64,000 nucleotides of DNA. Origin: Methanonatronarchaeum sp. AMET-Sl (lineage in GTDB: Archaea; Halobacteriota; Methanonatronarchaeia; Methanonatronarchaeales; Methanonatronarchaeaceae). The position numbers and the translations under genes were made by a program. A model generated the notes under the pieces. That model was not told the DNA's origin. It did not search any database and saw only the letters and a list, made by a program, of their open reading frames with translations. Positions 40,319 to 51,635 of this stretch are shown piece after piece. Location of the stretch: assembly GCF_029854155.1 (NCBI RefSeq), contig NZ_CP122958.1:1102001-1166000 (forward strand). Direction: 5' to 3'. How positions within the stretch are numbered: the first letter of the stretch is position 1; every line of letters begins with the position of its first letter.

Positions 40319-41624
40319 GGTTGTATCCGTTTTTCATGTATTCTCTGGTTATTAATGTTGCATAACTTCCTTTTGGTAGGAAGAAGTTTAGTGTTAATGT
40401 GTTTTCTTTGATTTTTGTTTTGATTTTGGTTTTGAGGGTTATTTCTCGTCTTAGGCCTTTTGATGTGAGTTCGGGCATGTTTTTTATTTTGAAGTCTTTT
40501 GGTTTGATTTTTTCTTGTTTTAGTATTTTGTCTTCTATTTTTCCCATTTTTCCGAATGCTCTTTTTGTTTGTATTCCTATTAGGGGGGCGGTTATGAATG
40601 CTTTGTTTACATCGATCATTTCTTGGATTTTTTGTTGGTTATGTGGTTCAACTCTTTCTGTTGCGTATCTATTGGGTATGTCTGTTTCTAGGTCGGTGTA
40701 GCATACAACGTCTCCTTCTAGGCATTTGTTTAGTGGTAGGTTTTGTTTTATTCTTTCGTTTATCATTTTGTGGTATAGGTATGATTGGTAGGAATGTATG
40801 AACATCTGGAGTAGGTTGTGGGGTAGTTTTCTTAATGCTCCTATGTAGTCGTTTTGGTGGGTGTGTAGGTGGTCTAGCATTGCTCTTTCGTACCGTAGGT
40901 GTTTTGGTAGTTTTTTGAGGCCTTCAAGGTATGGTTGTTCTTCCCATTTATCCCAGAGTTCTTGTCTGGCTTTTTTTGTGTGTTTGGGTTCGTTGGGATG
41001 TGTTTTTGCAACGTATTGTTTTACTGCTTTTTTGGGTTTGTCTCTAACTATTTTTTCACCTACTATGTGGGTGTTTGGTCTTTTACTACCGAATCTCTGT
41101 ATTCCAAAATAATTTATGACTCCTTTTTTGTTCAGTGTCTCTGTTATTTTTGGTATGTTTTCTTTGTTTTTGATGTCTTGGATTTTTATTGTGAATTCGT
41201 TTCCAATTAGGTTTCCTAAGTCGTTTCTTTCGTTTGTTAGTCCGATGTTTGATATTTCAACGTTTTTTATGTCTAGTTTTTCTAGTTGTTTTTTACGTAT
41301 GTTGTATATGGTCATGGTTTGTTCTGTGATTGCTCTTTTGTCTTTTGTTCCGGAGAAACCGATTCGGTTTTTGCTTACTCCTAGTTGGTTTGATATTTCT
41401 CGTATGAGGTTGTTTGTTTCCCAGTTTTTTGCTTTGATTTTGAACGAGGTTTGTTCGTATTCTTCGAATTTATCTGGGTCGTAATCAGTTTGGTTGTTTG
41501 AACTTATTTCGTTTACAATGAAGTCTTCAGGGGTTTTCTTTAACTTGCCATTAACTCCGTCTTGACTAGAGGTATAGTATTTTATTCCAACCTTTTTTTC
41601 AAGTTTGTTTTCGGTTTTTCTCAT
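40314..41624 (-). CDS. truD: tRNA pseudouridine synthase D
   Basis: 436 aa pseudouridine synthase of tRNA position 13. Motifs: [13 protein letters not shown] (catalytic Asp), [16 protein letters not shown], and the inserted TRUD domain around [17 protein letters not shown]. Sense codons are extremely A-rich, giving many Lys and Asn. Its TGA stop lies in the end of repeat R9. Pth2 starts 18 bp upstream, so they are co-transcribed. Confidence 0.95.
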   Translation of the reverse strand: MRKTENKLEKKVGIKYYTSSQDGVNGKLKKTPEDFIVNEISSNNQTDYDPDKFEEYEQTSFKIKAKNWETNNLIREISNQLGVSKNRIGFSGTKDKRAITEQTMTIYNIRKKQLEKLDIKNVEISNIGLTNERNDLGNLIGNEFTIKIQDIKNKENIPKITETLNKKGVINYFGIQRFGSKRPNTHIVGEKIVRDKPKKAVKQYVAKTHPNEPKHTKKARQELWDKWEEQPYLEGLKKLPKHLRYERAMLDHLHTHQNDYIGALRKLPHNLLQMFIHSYQSYLYHKMINERIKQNLPLNKCLEGDVVCYTDLETDIPNRYATERVEPHNQQKIQEMIDVNKAFITAPLIGIQTKRAFGKMGKIEDKILKQEKIKPKDFKIKNMPELTSKGLRREITLKTKIKTKIKENTLTLNFFLPKGSYATLITREYMKNGYNP

Positions 41625-41642
41625 TTTTAAGATCCTTTATGT

Positions 41643-41990
41643 TTAGTAGGTTTTGAGGTCTCCTGTAATTCTATCGATGACTTCGTCTTTGTCTGGACCT
41701 ATTCCTAGAGCTGTGACTGTTCCTGACTGGATTTCTGTATGGCCTGCATCTCTTACAAGTGAGGTGGATACGTCAAGGGCTCTTGCTATGCTCATTAGTT
41801 CAAAGAGCTGGTCTTCATTTTCACCTTTAAGAACGACTTTTTTGGCACCATTATCCATCCATTTATCGAAAGAAGTTTTAGAGTGATTCCTTACTTTAAG
41901 AGAGGCATTTAGTGAGGCGTGGGCTACTTGTGCAGCCGCTTTTCCCTTAGAAATATCTATGTCCTCTCTAAGCACAATTACCTGTTTCAA
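41643..41990 (-). CDS. pth2: Peptidyl-tRNA hydrolase, archaeal type
   Basis: 115 aa. Releases peptides from peptidyl-tRNA. Characteristic sequence: [20 protein letters not shown] at the start (catalytic His in VAHAS), [18 protein letters not shown], and [28 protein letters not shown]. Confidence 0.97.
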   Translation of the reverse strand: MKQVIVLREDIDISKGKAAAQVAHASLNASLKVRNHSKTSFDKWMDNGAKKVVLKGENEDQLFELMSIARALDVSTSLVRDAGHTEIQSGTVTALGIGPDKDEVIDRITGDLKTY

Positions 41991-42132
41991 ATGAACACCA
42001 TCCTAATCTAACTTAATATCTATATGGTTAATGGAAAAAACAATTTATTTCAATTGGTTGTGTGGTGAAGTGTTTCGGGATAAGCTTTGATGTTTTTGAG
42101 TTGGTTTGTTTGAAGGTTTTTTATGCTTTTTT

Positions 42133-42525
42133 TTATTTATTGGTTTCTATAGTTCCTTGTTCTGCGTTTACCGTTGCTTTTCCTTTTTTTGGAAGTTTAT
42201 CGATGTTTATTTGGTCTATTAAAGGTATTTTTGAGATTACGGCTCCCACAGCAACTATTGGCTCTGTTTCTTTGTTTATTATTGCTTTAGGTGCTTTATT
42301 GTTTTTCTTTAGTTGGTATATTATGTATGATCCAACGGTTGAACCTTTTCCTCCTGGGAAGATCAATATTTTGTCTTTGATTTCCTGTCCCAATAGTTCA
42401 TGGTTGGGGTCGGTTATCTTGCTTGTTTCAGGGTCTACCCCCCCTAAAAAGGAGATTTCCTGGTTTGTTTTGAGTATTTCTCCGGTAGCAATGCCTTTGG
42501 TTATGCTCCGTCCTTTAATCTTCAC
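42133..42525 (-). CDS. Phosphomevalonate dehydratase small subunit (aconitase X small, DUF126)
   Basis: 130 aa swivel domain. With the large subunit it dehydrates 5-phosphomevalonate to trans-anhydromevalonate 5-phosphate in the archaeal mevalonate pathway. Motifs: [34 protein letters not shown], and [20 protein letters not shown] (substrate loop). It overlaps the large-subunit gene by 11 bp. Last gene of the ubiX-ubiD-acnX operon. Confidence 0.95.
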   Translation of the reverse strand: MKIKGRSITKGIATGEILKTNQEISFLGGVDPETSKITDPNHELLGQEIKDKILIFPGGKGSTVGSYIIYQLKKNNKAPKAIINKETEPIVAVGAVISKIPLIDQINIDKLPKKGKATVNAEQGTIETNK

Positions 42526-43684
42526 TGCAAGCCACCTCTATACATTCTTTTAGGTTTGAGTATGTTACTTCTACATTGCACATGCTAGGTAGGTATGTTG
42601 CAGCCTTTCCTGAATCCACCATTACTTTCTTGAATCCAATTTCCTCAAGTGGTGAAACAACCATACATGTGTCTGTTATTATTTTAGCACCTGACTTAGT
42701 TATCTCATCAATTGTTTTCCGCATTTTATCTCTAACTTCTCTGGATACGAAAAGCCATGTTTCTTTTTTGGTTTTTCTATCTTCTAGTAAATTTTTTATT
42801 GTTTCTAGTTGGCTTGGGGAGAGATGTGGACATCCAATGGCTACTAAATCAACGTTTTCTTTCGATCCTCTGTATTCTTGATTTATCTCTCTTTCTGTAA
42901 TGGTTAATGTGTTTTGGGGTGGTGTGTACTCATTGCTTTCCGGGGTTACCCCTTCAACATGATATAAAGCGACTGCTCCGGTCGACGCCATTGCTGCCCC
43001 TAAACCTTTTAATTCATCATCTTTTGGTTTGGATTCTAATTGATAGTAAGGAACTTTGTTTCCAACTTCTCTACCGATTATTCGTCCTAAAGCTCCGTAA
43101 TCAGATCCTTCAAGCACTGTGTCAACTTTAATTGTGATGTCAGGTTTTCTGTTTTCCTTTAAGTGGTATCCATAGTTAGGTGTTTTACCTATCAATGCAC
43201 TTGATAAGGCAGAAGGCCCTCCCTCTCGATTTGTTCTTGCACCTATAACTGAGTTCACGTAGCTTACTGCTGATGACTCTGACCAAGCTAGGTGTTGGCC
43301 ATAGCCATGTGGTAACCCTGTTAGATATGGTGTGCAGGTACATTTTGTGTCTATATCCATTTCTCTGAAGATATCTATGATTTCTTTTTGTTTCGATGCA
43401 AATTCCTTAGTGACTCCATGTTCCTGCCATTTTTCTAAATCCATTCCGGCTGGGTTGAGTTGTGTGGGTACCTTGACTTTCTGGCCTTTCATGTCTTTTA
43501 GAAATTCGATTCCTGCGTCTCCAATTGTTTTGTATGAAACTCCAGCTACCTGTACTGAATTTATTTTTATTAATTTGTCTGCATCGTATATATCGCCTAA
43601 GGCTACCAATATCTCCATTGCTTTTTGACAGACATCTCCTTCTTTGCCTTCAAGGATTTTTTCTTCTTTTTTAGTTAGATGCAT
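42515..43684 (-). CDS. Phosphomevalonate dehydratase large subunit (aconitase X, DUF521)
   Basis: 389 aa Fe-S enzyme subunit. Cysteine ligands and substrate loops include [51 protein letters not shown] and [14 protein letters not shown], and a late [12 protein letters not shown]. Start [16 protein letters not shown] is canonical for archaeal AcnX. Overlaps the UbiD-family gene by 14 bp upstream and the small subunit downstream. Confidence 0.95.
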   Translation of the reverse strand: MHLTKKEEKILEGKEGDVCQKAMEILVALGDIYDADKLIKINSVQVAGVSYKTIGDAGIEFLKDMKGQKVKVPTQLNPAGMDLEKWQEHGVTKEFASKQKEIIDIFREMDIDTKCTCTPYLTGLPHGYGQHLAWSESSAVSYVNSVIGARTNREGGPSALSSALIGKTPNYGYHLKENRKPDITIKVDTVLEGSDYGALGRIIGREVGNKVPYYQLESKPKDDELKGLGAAMASTGAVALYHVEGVTPESNEYTPPQNTLTITEREINQEYRGSKENVDLVAIGCPHLSPSQLETIKNLLEDRKTKKETWLFVSREVRDKMRKTIDEITKSGAKIITDTCMVVSPLEEIGFKKVMVDSGKAATYLPSMCNVEVTYSNLKECIEVACSED

Positions 43685-44981
43685 TGTTTATTCCGTTTAA
43701 GGTTTTTGTTATTTTTTCGCTGTCCTCTCCAGGTACTTTTGCTCGATTGAATTTATCTTCTTCTCCAAGTGTTTTTGTTGCATCTACACCTGTTTTACAT
43801 ACGGTTCCATCGGGCTGTCCCCTTGGGTCTAATGTTGAGCCTCTAACATCTGGATAGAGATAGATGTCTTCATCTCCTTTGACTCTTGTGGCGATCGCGT
43901 GCTCGATATCTGTTGGGTTGTAGATATCTATGTCTTCATCCACAACTATACAGTGTTTCATGCTGGAATGAGCATTCATTGCCGCCTCAATCGCTTTAAT
44001 CCCATCATTTTTGTTTTCTTTCTGGATTTGGACAACACCGTGTAGGTAGCAACTACCTCCTTGAGATAATACGGCATTTAAGGCTTTACAGTGTTTGGCC
44101 ACCTCTTTTATTATAAGAGGTTCATATGGCATTCCCATCAAGAGTTTATGTTCGTTTCCAGCAGGTAGTAAACCGTGATAGATCGGGTTTTCCTTCAAAT
44201 ACATGCCAGTTAGCTCTATAACCGGTTGGTCTCTAACACCGTCATAAGTTCCTGTTATATCTACGAAAGGCCCTTCTGGCTCCCGGGTGTTTGGAACTAG
44301 ATGTCCTTCAAGAACAATCTCGCTATCTGGAACGGTTAGGTCTATTGTATCACATTGTTTTAATTCAATTGGTTTTCCTTTTAAAGCACTTGAAAGCCTT
44401 AATTCATCGAAACCTTCGGGTACTCGGGTGCAGATACCGAGAAGTACACTTGGATCCAATCCAATGGCAATGGCTATCGGTAAAGCTTTATCTTGTTTTT
44501 CAGCTTTACTGTATATTTTATGAAGATGTCTTTCAACAATCCGTATACCGAGTTTATCTTTTTCTTTTACTAACATGCGGTGTATAGAGGCGTTTCGCCT
44601 ACCTTCTTCATCTTCAGCTATGACAACGCCTGACGTGATATAACGACCCGCATCACTTTTAAAATGTTTTAAAATAGGTATTTTATTTAGATCTGGTTTT
44701 TCAACAACTATCTCTCCATTCAAAACCGTTTTACCTGGGTTTTCGATGCCTTCTTGAATCCGTGATGGAATTTCATCGACATCACAACCAATATCTTTCG
44801 CGATGTTCTTCCTTGTACCAGCTACGTTGATAGCTACAGGGAGGTCAAATCCCTCAACATTATTAAACAATAATGTTTTATCTGTTTTTTTAGCCATAGC
44901 CGGAATCTCGAATCTTGGTGAAAACTCCTTTTCTATATCATAATATTCAATTTGATTTAAAAAATCTCTCAACCACTCCAC
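43671..44981 (-). CDS. UbiD-family anhydromevalonate phosphate decarboxylase
   Basis: 436 aa prenylated-FMN-dependent decarboxylase; in the archaeal mevalonate route it turns anhydromevalonate phosphate into isopentenyl phosphate. Motifs: [43 protein letters not shown] (prFMN binding), [22 protein letters not shown] (catalytic Glu), and [16 protein letters not shown]. UbiX next door makes the cofactor. The dehydratase subunits next door make the substrate, so this assignment is stronger than similarity alone would give. Confidence 0.93.
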   Translation of the reverse strand: MEWLRDFLNQIEYYDIEKEFSPRFEIPAMAKKTDKTLLFNNVEGFDLPVAINVAGTRKNIAKDIGCDVDEIPSRIQEGIENPGKTVLNGEIVVEKPDLNKIPILKHFKSDAGRYITSGVVIAEDEEGRRNASIHRMLVKEKDKLGIRIVERHLHKIYSKAEKQDKALPIAIAIGLDPSVLLGICTRVPEGFDELRLSSALKGKPIELKQCDTIDLTVPDSEIVLEGHLVPNTREPEGPFVDITGTYDGVRDQPVIELTGMYLKENPIYHGLLPAGNEHKLLMGMPYEPLIIKEVAKHCKALNAVLSQGGSCYLHGVVQIQKENKNDGIKAIEAAMNAHSSMKHCIVVDEDIDIYNPTDIEHAIATRVKGDEDIYLYPDVRGSTLDPRGQPDGTVCKTGVDATKTLGEEDKFNRAKVPGEDSEKITKTLNGINNASN

Positions 44982-45538
44982 CTCCTATAAAGACTATGTT
45001 CAATATTAAATTGATCTAAAACCCGGCCAACCACAAAATCAACCATATCTTCAATCGTTTCAGGTTCACTATAAAAACCTGGACAGGCCGGTAATACAGT
45101 TGCACCCGCTTTGCAAACCCTAGCCATGTTTTCTAAGTGAATCAGGTTTAGGGGAGTTTCTCTGGTAACTAAAACCAGGTTTCTATTTTCCTTAAGACAG
45201 ACATCAGCTGCTCTAGTAATTAAGTTATCTGTAACGCCACCAGCTATAGAAGATAATGTTTTTGTACTGGATGGTACAACACACATACCATCTGTTTTAT
45301 ATGAACCGCTGGCTATCGGAGCATCCATTTCATTGTAACCATAGGAATAATCAGCCATACCTAAAACAGATTCAACATCGTAATCAGATTCAATCTTAAT
45401 CAACTTTTCACCAGCATCTGAAACAACAAGATGCAGTTCGATACTATCTAAATCTCTTGAAACCTCCAACAACCTTGTTCCATACCTTATTCCACTTGCA
45501 CCAGTCAAACCCAATATTAATCTAATAAATACCACCAA
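44969..45538 (-). CDS. ubiX: Flavin prenyltransferase
   Basis: About 185-189 aa. Prenylates FMN with dimethylallyl phosphate to make the UbiD cofactor. Motifs: [61 protein letters not shown], and [16 protein letters not shown]. First gene of the four-gene operon; overlaps ubiD by 13 bp. The start may be a few codons inside the 45538 ATG. Confidence 0.95.
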   Translation of the reverse strand: MVVFIRLILGLTGASGIRYGTRLLEVSRDLDSIELHLVVSDAGEKLIKIESDYDVESVLGMADYSYGYNEMDAPIASGSYKTDGMCVVPSSTKTLSSIAGGVTDNLITRAADVCLKENRNLVLVTRETPLNLIHLENMARVCKAGATVLPACPGFYSEPETIEDMVDFVVGRVLDQFNIEHSLYRRWSG

Positions 45539-45627
45539 ACAAAACTATAGATATCCCCATATACTAACTTTTTTTAATTTAAAAAGAAATACAGAAAACC
45601 AAAAACAAAAAAAGGTATATTAGGTAA

Positions 45628-46804
<1,177 letters not shown>

Positions 46805-46887
46805 CATACCTAGCCACACAATCACCTAAATATCATCCCTACCAATATAATAAGAGTTCCCTTCAACAAAAAACAAAAATGAAAACA

Positions 46888-47277
46888 TTAACCAACCACC
46901 TTCAAAACAACCTCCCTATCCCTAGGTCCATCAAGCTCAACCAAAAAAATAGATTGCCAAGACCCAAGCAATAACTCACCACCTTCAAAAGGAATAGCCA
47001 AACTAGAATCCAACAACAATCCCCTTAAATGGGAATCAGCATTATCATCAATGCGATCATGAAGCCAGTTCTCAGAACCCACTAAAGAACCTAAAAAAGA
47101 CTCCATATCACTAATAAGCCCACTTTCATTCTCATTAACAGTTAAACCAGTCGTTGTATGACCCGAAAAAACAACAACCACTCCATCCCCCAAACCAGTA
47201 ACCACATCCTCAACACGATCAGTAATATCAACAAACTCTGTCCTCATTTCAGTACTAACCTTAAAGCTATAAGCCAT
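46888..47277 (-). CDS. YjbQ-family protein (UPF0047)
   Basis: 129 aa from [20 protein letters not shown]; ten upstream codons in frame look spurious. Family motifs: [21 protein letters not shown] (metal-binding His), [23 protein letters not shown] and [21 protein letters not shown]. Members have a weak thiamine-phosphate synthase activity; physiological role is unresolved. It is divergent from cofE and 85 bp after the HD gene. Confidence 0.93.
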   Translation of the reverse strand: MAYSFKVSTEMRTEFVDITDRVEDVVTGLGDGVVVVFSGHTTTGLTVNENESGLISDMESFLGSLVGSENWLHDRIDDNADSHLRGLLLDSSLAIPFEGGELLLGSWQSIFLVELDGPRDREVVLKVVG

Positions 47278-47352
47278 AAATAACCACCAACAAAATAATC
47301 TAACCAAACATAAATCAAGATAACGACCAAAAACCAGAATAAACCCCAGAAA

Positions 47353-48108
47353 ATGAGAAACATGAACCTAAAAATAACCGGAATAAAACTCCCCATAATA
47401 AAAAAAGACGACAACCTCCCAAAAATAATAAAAAACCACATAAAACAACCAAAACAAAAAGACGTCTTAGTAGTAAGCCAAACAATAATATCAAAATCAA
47501 CAGGACAAACAATCAACCTAAACAATATAAAACCAACAAAAGAAGCAAAAAAAATAGCAGAAAAAACAAACAAAAAACCTGAAATATGCCAACTAATACT
47601 AAACCAAAGCAAAATACTAACCCTAGGACCAAACTACATAATCACAAACAAAAATGGATTAATATGCGCAAACGCCCAAATAGACCAATCAAACGCAGGA
47701 CCAAACAAAGCAATACTACCCCCAAAAAACCCAGAAAAACACGCAAAAAAAATACATAAAGAAACAAAAACACCAACAATAATAACAGACAGCATAGGAA
47801 GACCATTCCGAAAAGGAGCTGTAGGAACAGCAATCGCCCAATCAGGAATAAAACCACTCACAGACTATAAAAACCAAAAAGACCTATACCAACAAAAAAT
47901 GAAAACAACAACCCAATGCATAGCCGATGAACTAGCAAGCGCCGCAAACCTAGTAATGGGCGAATCAAACCAACAAACACCCATCGCCCAAATACGAGGA
48001 TTCCAACACCACGGAAAACCACTAAAAAAACAAATAAACCGCAAACCAAAAAACACAGCCTTCAAACCAAAAAAACCATACAAAAACGAAAAGATAAAGA
48101 GAAATTAA
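47353..48108 (+). CDS. cofE: Coenzyme F420-0:L-glutamate ligase
   Basis: About 248-251 aa. Adds gamma-linked glutamates to F420-0, the deazaflavin hydride carrier of methanogens. Motifs: [47 protein letters not shown] and [20 protein letters not shown], plus [19 protein letters not shown]. Extremely A-rich sense codons. First gene of a plus-strand group with a secreted-type protein 34 bp later. Confidence 0.97.
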   Translation: MRNMNLKITGIKLPIIKKDDNLPKIIKNHIKQPKQKDVLVVSQTIISKSTGQTINLNNIKPTKEAKKIAEKTNKKPEICQLILNQSKILTLGPNYIITNKNGLICANAQIDQSNAGPNKAILPPKNPEKHAKKIHKETKTPTIITDSIGRPFRKGAVGTAIAQSGIKPLTDYKNQKDLYQQKMKTTTQCIADELASAANLVMGESNQQTPIAQIRGFQHHGKPLKKQINRKPKNTAFKPKKPYKNEKIKRN

Positions 48109-48142
48109 AACAAAACAACAATAGAAATAAAGAGGACCCAAC

Positions 48143-48511
48143 ATGGTAGGCAAATTAGGGAAAGCCGTAGCAGTATTAATAGCAGTAGGATTCGTAGGCC
48201 TAGGATTCAGCATGGGAATGACCGCAGAACAACCCGATATCCAGATTTCCGGAACACAAATAACCGAAGAAGGAATACAAGTAGACCTAATTAATCAAAA
48301 CCCAGATGAGCCAGCAGAAATCAAAGTATCCCTAGTTGATTTCCAAGATAACGACAGAGAAATATCTAGTGAGACAATCACTATGAATGAAGAAGAAACC
48401 TCAGTCCTAATTCCGTTTGACGGTGAACTTAACCCAAATATACACGCAATCACCCTAGAAATAGATAACAGAGAAGTAGATAGAGATAATGTAGCTAATC
48501 TTATGAGATAA
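48143..48511 (+). CDS. Signal-anchored extracytoplasmic protein of unknown function
   Basis: 122 aa. The N-terminal KAVAVLIAVGFVGLGFSMGM is a signal/anchor segment, and the rest is an acidic beta-rich domain (QISGTQITEEGIQVDL, EIKVSLVDFQDN, TSVLIPFDGELN). The domain resembles small immunoglobulin-like or late-embryogenesis-type folds in shape only. No family recognised. About 34 bp after cofE and probably co-transcribed. Confidence 0.65.
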   Translation: MVGKLGKAVAVLIAVGFVGLGFSMGMTAEQPDIQISGTQITEEGIQVDLINQNPDEPAEIKVSLVDFQDNDREISSETITMNEEETSVLIPFDGELNPNIHAITLEIDNREVDRDNVANLMR

Positions 48512-48733
48512 AACTTAATAAGAATGCTAAAAAGACTGTGCTCTATATATCTGGCCGTAGAATCATTTTTATTTATTATATTTTATTTTTGATTTTTAGT
48601 TCAAATCTGATGGGAGTTGTGAGTTAGAAAAGTAAAACCTTTAAACAATTGTTTATAATAATGTTGATGTAGTTTATTGTAAAAGAATAAATATAAACTT
48701 GTTTATAAATAAACTTTAACAGGGCCTTTTTCA

Positions 48734-49435
48734 ATGAGTGGTTTTAATACTGGTATTGATGGAATGGATGTTGAGATCCCTCAAGGGTCTAGTGTTGTTT
48801 TCCAAGGACCCCCTTTATCTGGTAAACATATTTTTGCTAAACGATTTTTTTATAAAGGACTGGAAAATGAGGAATCTTCAATATTGATTACTTCAAATGA
48901 GAGTGGTAAGAAGGTAGTAGATTGGTTTGATAAAAATGAAATGGCTTTAGATAAACATGAAGAGAGATATGGTATTGTTGACTGTATATCGGAAAGTCAA
49001 GAACTTGAAAAAGCAGATTCTAATAAAAATGTCGCTTACGCTTCAAATCCAGGAGACCTTACAGAAATAGGAATCAAGACTTCTGAATATATCCGAGATC
49101 TCTATAAAAAAGGTAAAAATGAAAAAATAAGGATATGTATAGATTCTATTTCTATTATGATGATGTATGCAGATACTAGAAATATATTCCGTTTCCTACA
49201 CACTTTTTCTGGCCGTATAAAATCAATTGATGGAACATTAACTATTCTTTTAGAAGAAGGTAGCCACGACGAAAAAACCTTAAACATAATAAAACAGATT
49301 ATGGATATTCAAATAAAATCCCGAGAAAACGACGAGCAAAAAGAAATAAGAATATCTGGAAGTGGAATAGAAACCGGATGGAAAAACTACGAAATAACTC
49401 CAAAAAACCTCATAATAAAAGACATAAACAAATAA
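48734..49435 (+). CDS. KaiC/RAD55-like RecA-fold protein with altered P-loop
   Basis: 233 aa. Opening residues [24 protein letters not shown] followed by [14 protein letters not shown] place it in the archaeal KaiC-like group, but the P-loop reads GxxxxGKH where Ser/Thr normally binds Mg. Walker B-like [13 protein letters not shown] follows. It may bind nucleotide poorly or act as a regulator of signalling or motility. Own promoter region with TTTATAAATAAAC about 25 bp upstream. Partner unknown. Confidence 0.75.
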   Translation: MSGFNTGIDGMDVEIPQGSSVVFQGPPLSGKHIFAKRFFYKGLENEESSILITSNESGKKVVDWFDKNEMALDKHEERYGIVDCISESQELEKADSNKNVAYASNPGDLTEIGIKTSEYIRDLYKKGKNEKIRICIDSISIMMMYADTRNIFRFLHTFSGRIKSIDGTLTILLEEGSHDEKTLNIIKQIMDIQIKSRENDEQKEIRISGSGIETGWKNYEITPKNLIIKDINK

Positions 49436-49639
49436 TGCTACTGAAAACCTACTAAAACTAAATCCATAGGTTTTCCATCTCCGTTCCATATAAGTTTCTT
49501 ACTTAATTTAGAAAAATAGATTTATTTTACATTCTTTTTTTAACAATTCTGAAGGTTTAAAAGACCATTAAATACTCTCAGATTTATGAAGAAAAAAATA
49601 TCAGCCATTTAAACAACTTAATACCGAAAAACGCAAGTG

Positions 49640-49648
49640 TTATATATA
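49640..49648 (+). promoter_or_regulatory. TATA box of the RNA candidate
   Basis: GTGTTATATATATCG; its centre is 25-27 bases before 49671, the archaeal TATA-to-start distance. Confidence 0.6.
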
Positions 49649-49670
49649 TCGAACGACAACTTATAATATA

Positions 49671-49922
49671 GTTGAGGGCATACTGAGTGCTTCAAAACCA
49701 TTTCCCCTGAAAAGGGTTAAAAGGTTTTGGAAAAGCCTAACAAACCAAGTCATTCATGGTATGAATGACAAGGAAAGGCGGCGAAAGGAGAACCGAAACA
49801 ACCTACTACCCATTAAAAAGGTTAAAGGCCAAGTAGTAGACTGCCAAAAGTGGTCTATGAACTCTACTAAGAAAGAGCCATAAAGGTTGTGGAAAACAAA
49901 TCCCACTCAGGCCCAAATCAAC
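49671..49922 (+). ncRNA. Structured non-coding RNA candidate (~250 nt)
   Basis: The two ends pair: GTTGA-GGGC (49671-49679) with GCCC-AAA-TCAAC (49911-49922). Internal hairpins include AAAACC...GGTTTT around CCCTGAAAAGGG, GTCATTCA-TGGT-ATGAATGAC, CTACTAC...GTAGTAG, and GTGG-loop-CCAC near the 3' end. No open reading frame fits. A T-rich tract follows the 3' end. It lacks the universal RNase P (GGAAAGUC) and SRP (GGAAG/AGCAG) signatures that I would expect. The 3' hairpin and TCCCACnCAGGC match the 35.8-36.2 kb element. Confidence 0.6.
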
Positions 49923-50249
49923 TTATTAATTTTCTTAATTTTTTTAAATTTTAACAATAATATTGTTAAGAATCAACATATTGATTCTAGATTAGATTTC
50001 TTTAAAATAGATATCAAATTTTAATTTTTCCACAACTTCTATCGATAATAATTTAATTGCTGTTAAGGAAATTTTTGGTTGGTATATACTTTTTTTTTCA
50101 ATTTGGGTTTTTTTGGATTTAGGGATAGGTGTTATTGGGTTTTTTTGGTTTTTTTGGTTTTTTTAGGGAAAGAGTATATTTACCTTGATTTTAAAATTGA
50201 TATTGTGGAGAAATGTTTGTGAATAATTGGTTTGTTTGTAAGTGGTTTT

Positions 50250-50477
50250 ATGGTTAATGTTTTAGCTGCTTTGATGAGTTTGGCTAGGTTTTTCAAGCCT
50301 GCTTTGGAGTTAGTTATAGAGTTGATTTCATGGATTTTTTATATAATGATGGCTATGCTTGCTATAGCTAGCTGGATTCTTAAGAAGGCTAGAGAGGGAG
50401 AGTTAACAAAAGAGTTGATTAGAAAAATTAAACTGGTTTTGAAGGAGCTTGGCTTCGGGGTTGAAAGAGGTAACTAA
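50250..50477 (+). CDS. Small membrane protein of unknown function
   Basis: 75 aa from the ATG at 50250; a TTG at 50232 would add six residues. One long or two short membrane helices (LVIELISWIFYIMMAMLAIASWIL) are followed by a basic amphipathic tail (KKAREGELTKELIRKIKLVLKELGF). AGTATATTTA upstream is a TATA candidate. No homologue recognised. Convergent with the histone deacetylase gene. Confidence 0.5.
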   Translation: MVNVLAALMSLARFFKPALELVIELISWIFYIMMAMLAIASWILKKAREGELTKELIRKIKLVLKELGFGVERGN

Positions 50478-50581
50478 ATTCTTTATTTCCTTTATTTTAT
50501 TTTTATATTTTATTTTTGGTATCGGTAGGTTCTGTTTTTAGTTCGTTGTTGGTTTATTGGTTTTTTCGGTTGTTTGGTTTT

Positions 50582-51595
50582 TTATTTTATTTTGTGTATT
50601 TTTTTGAGTTTTTTGGTTGTTTGTTTGGTGGTTTTTGATGTTTTTTGGGTTGTTTGGGATATGGTTTTTGTTTTGTTTGGGTTTTTGTTTAGTAGGGCGT
50701 TTATTGTTTGGTTGATTGATTTTTGTAGGGCTTGATGGTTGTATCCACCTTCTAAAGCTATTACGATTGGTTTTCCTGTGTTTTTTGTTTTTTTGGTTAG
50801 TTGATAGTATGCGTTTGACGTTAAGTTCATGTTGGCAAGTGGGTCTTTTCGGTGTCCATCGTATCCTGCGGAGATCAGTATTAGTTCAGGGTCGTATTGA
50901 TTGATTTTAGGGATGATTATTTCGTCCATTATGTAGTTGTAGTCAGGATCTTCCATTTCACTTGGTAGTGGTATGTTTATGTTGTATCCTTCTCCTTGGT
51001 TTTTGCCCGTTTCTTTTATATCTCCTGTTCCTGGGAATAGTGGTGTTTGGTGTATTGATATGTAGAGCAATCTGTTGTTTTCGTAGAATATTTTTTGTGT
51101 TCCGTTTCCATGGTGGACATCCCAATCTAGAATCAATACTTTGTCTAGTTTTTTTAATGCATGTTCTGCAGCTACAGATATACTGTTGAATATACAGAAT
51201 CCCATTGATTTATTGGGTAATGCATGGTGTCCTGGGGGTCTTGTTAAGGCGAGTCCATTTTTTTGTTTTTGTATGGCTTCATTAACCAGTTTCTGTAATG
51301 CTCCACAGGCGGTTAAGGCGACTTCATATGAACTGGAATCAACGACAGTGTCAGAACCTATACGACCACCCCCAGTTTTACATATCTGTTTTATTTGATT
51401 TATGTGGCTGGAGGTATGGACTTTTTTTAAAGTTTTCTCATCGATTTTTTTGGGTTTTATTTTGGTAATTTGTGGCCAGATATTGTTTTCGTCAAAACTC
51501 TTTAGAATAGATTTAACTCTACCTGGGTTTTCAGGGTGGTTTTCACCAGTATTGTGTTTAAGGAAACTGGGGTGGTATGCAAGATTTAGATTCAG
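50582..51595 (-). CDS. Histone deacetylase family protein (acetoin-utilisation AcuC-like), apparent CTG start
   Basis: 337 aa if started at CTG 51595. The reading frame is open from a TAA at 51598-51596 and holds no ATG, GTG or TTG before codon 131, yet the family-conserved N-terminus is encoded: [21 protein letters not shown] then [20 protein letters not shown] and [14 protein letters not shown]. Active-site motifs follow: [31 protein letters not shown] and ALEGGYN. AGGGG lies 7-8 bases upstream of the CTG. Function: removes acetyl (or similar) groups from lysine or amines, zinc-dependent. Forty bp after fprA, likely in its operon. Tail is Lys/Thr/Gln-rich. Confidence 0.85.
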   Translation of the reverse strand: MNLNLAYHPSFLKHNTGENHPENPGRVKSILKSFDENNIWPQITKIKPKKIDEKTLKKVHTSSHINQIKQICKTGGGRIGSDTVVDSSSYEVALTACGALQKLVNEAIQKQKNGLALTRPPGHHALPNKSMGFCIFNSISVAAEHALKKLDKVLILDWDVHHGNGTQKIFYENNRLLYISIHQTPLFPGTGDIKETGKNQGEGYNINIPLPSEMEDPDYNYIMDEIIIPKINQYDPELILISAGYDGHRKDPLANMNLTSNAYYQLTKKTKNTGKPIVIALEGGYNHQALQKSINQTINALLNKNPNKTKTISQTTQKTSKTTKQTTKKLKKIHKIK

Positions 51596-51635
51596 TTATA
51601 TTCCCCTTTTTTTTGGTTTATTGTTGTTATGTTTT

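Larger units (their letters stand above)
49436..50249. other. Intergenic region holding a structured RNA candidate
   Basis: More than 800 bp without a protein gene. From 49671 to 49922 it holds a strongly structured sequence, annotated separately; the flanks are A+T-rich, with poly-T-rich G/T DNA from about 50090. Confidence 0.6.

Noticed and set aside
49671..49922. RNase P RNA, SRP RNA or tRNA-like gene
   Set aside because: Closing helix fits in shape, but the universally conserved RNase P and SRP sequence blocks are not found and there is no cloverleaf.
50582..51205. Reading the deacetylase as a truncated 207-residue pseudogene
   Set aside because: The same frame continues upstream with the conserved N-terminal third and no stop; only a standard start codon is lacking.
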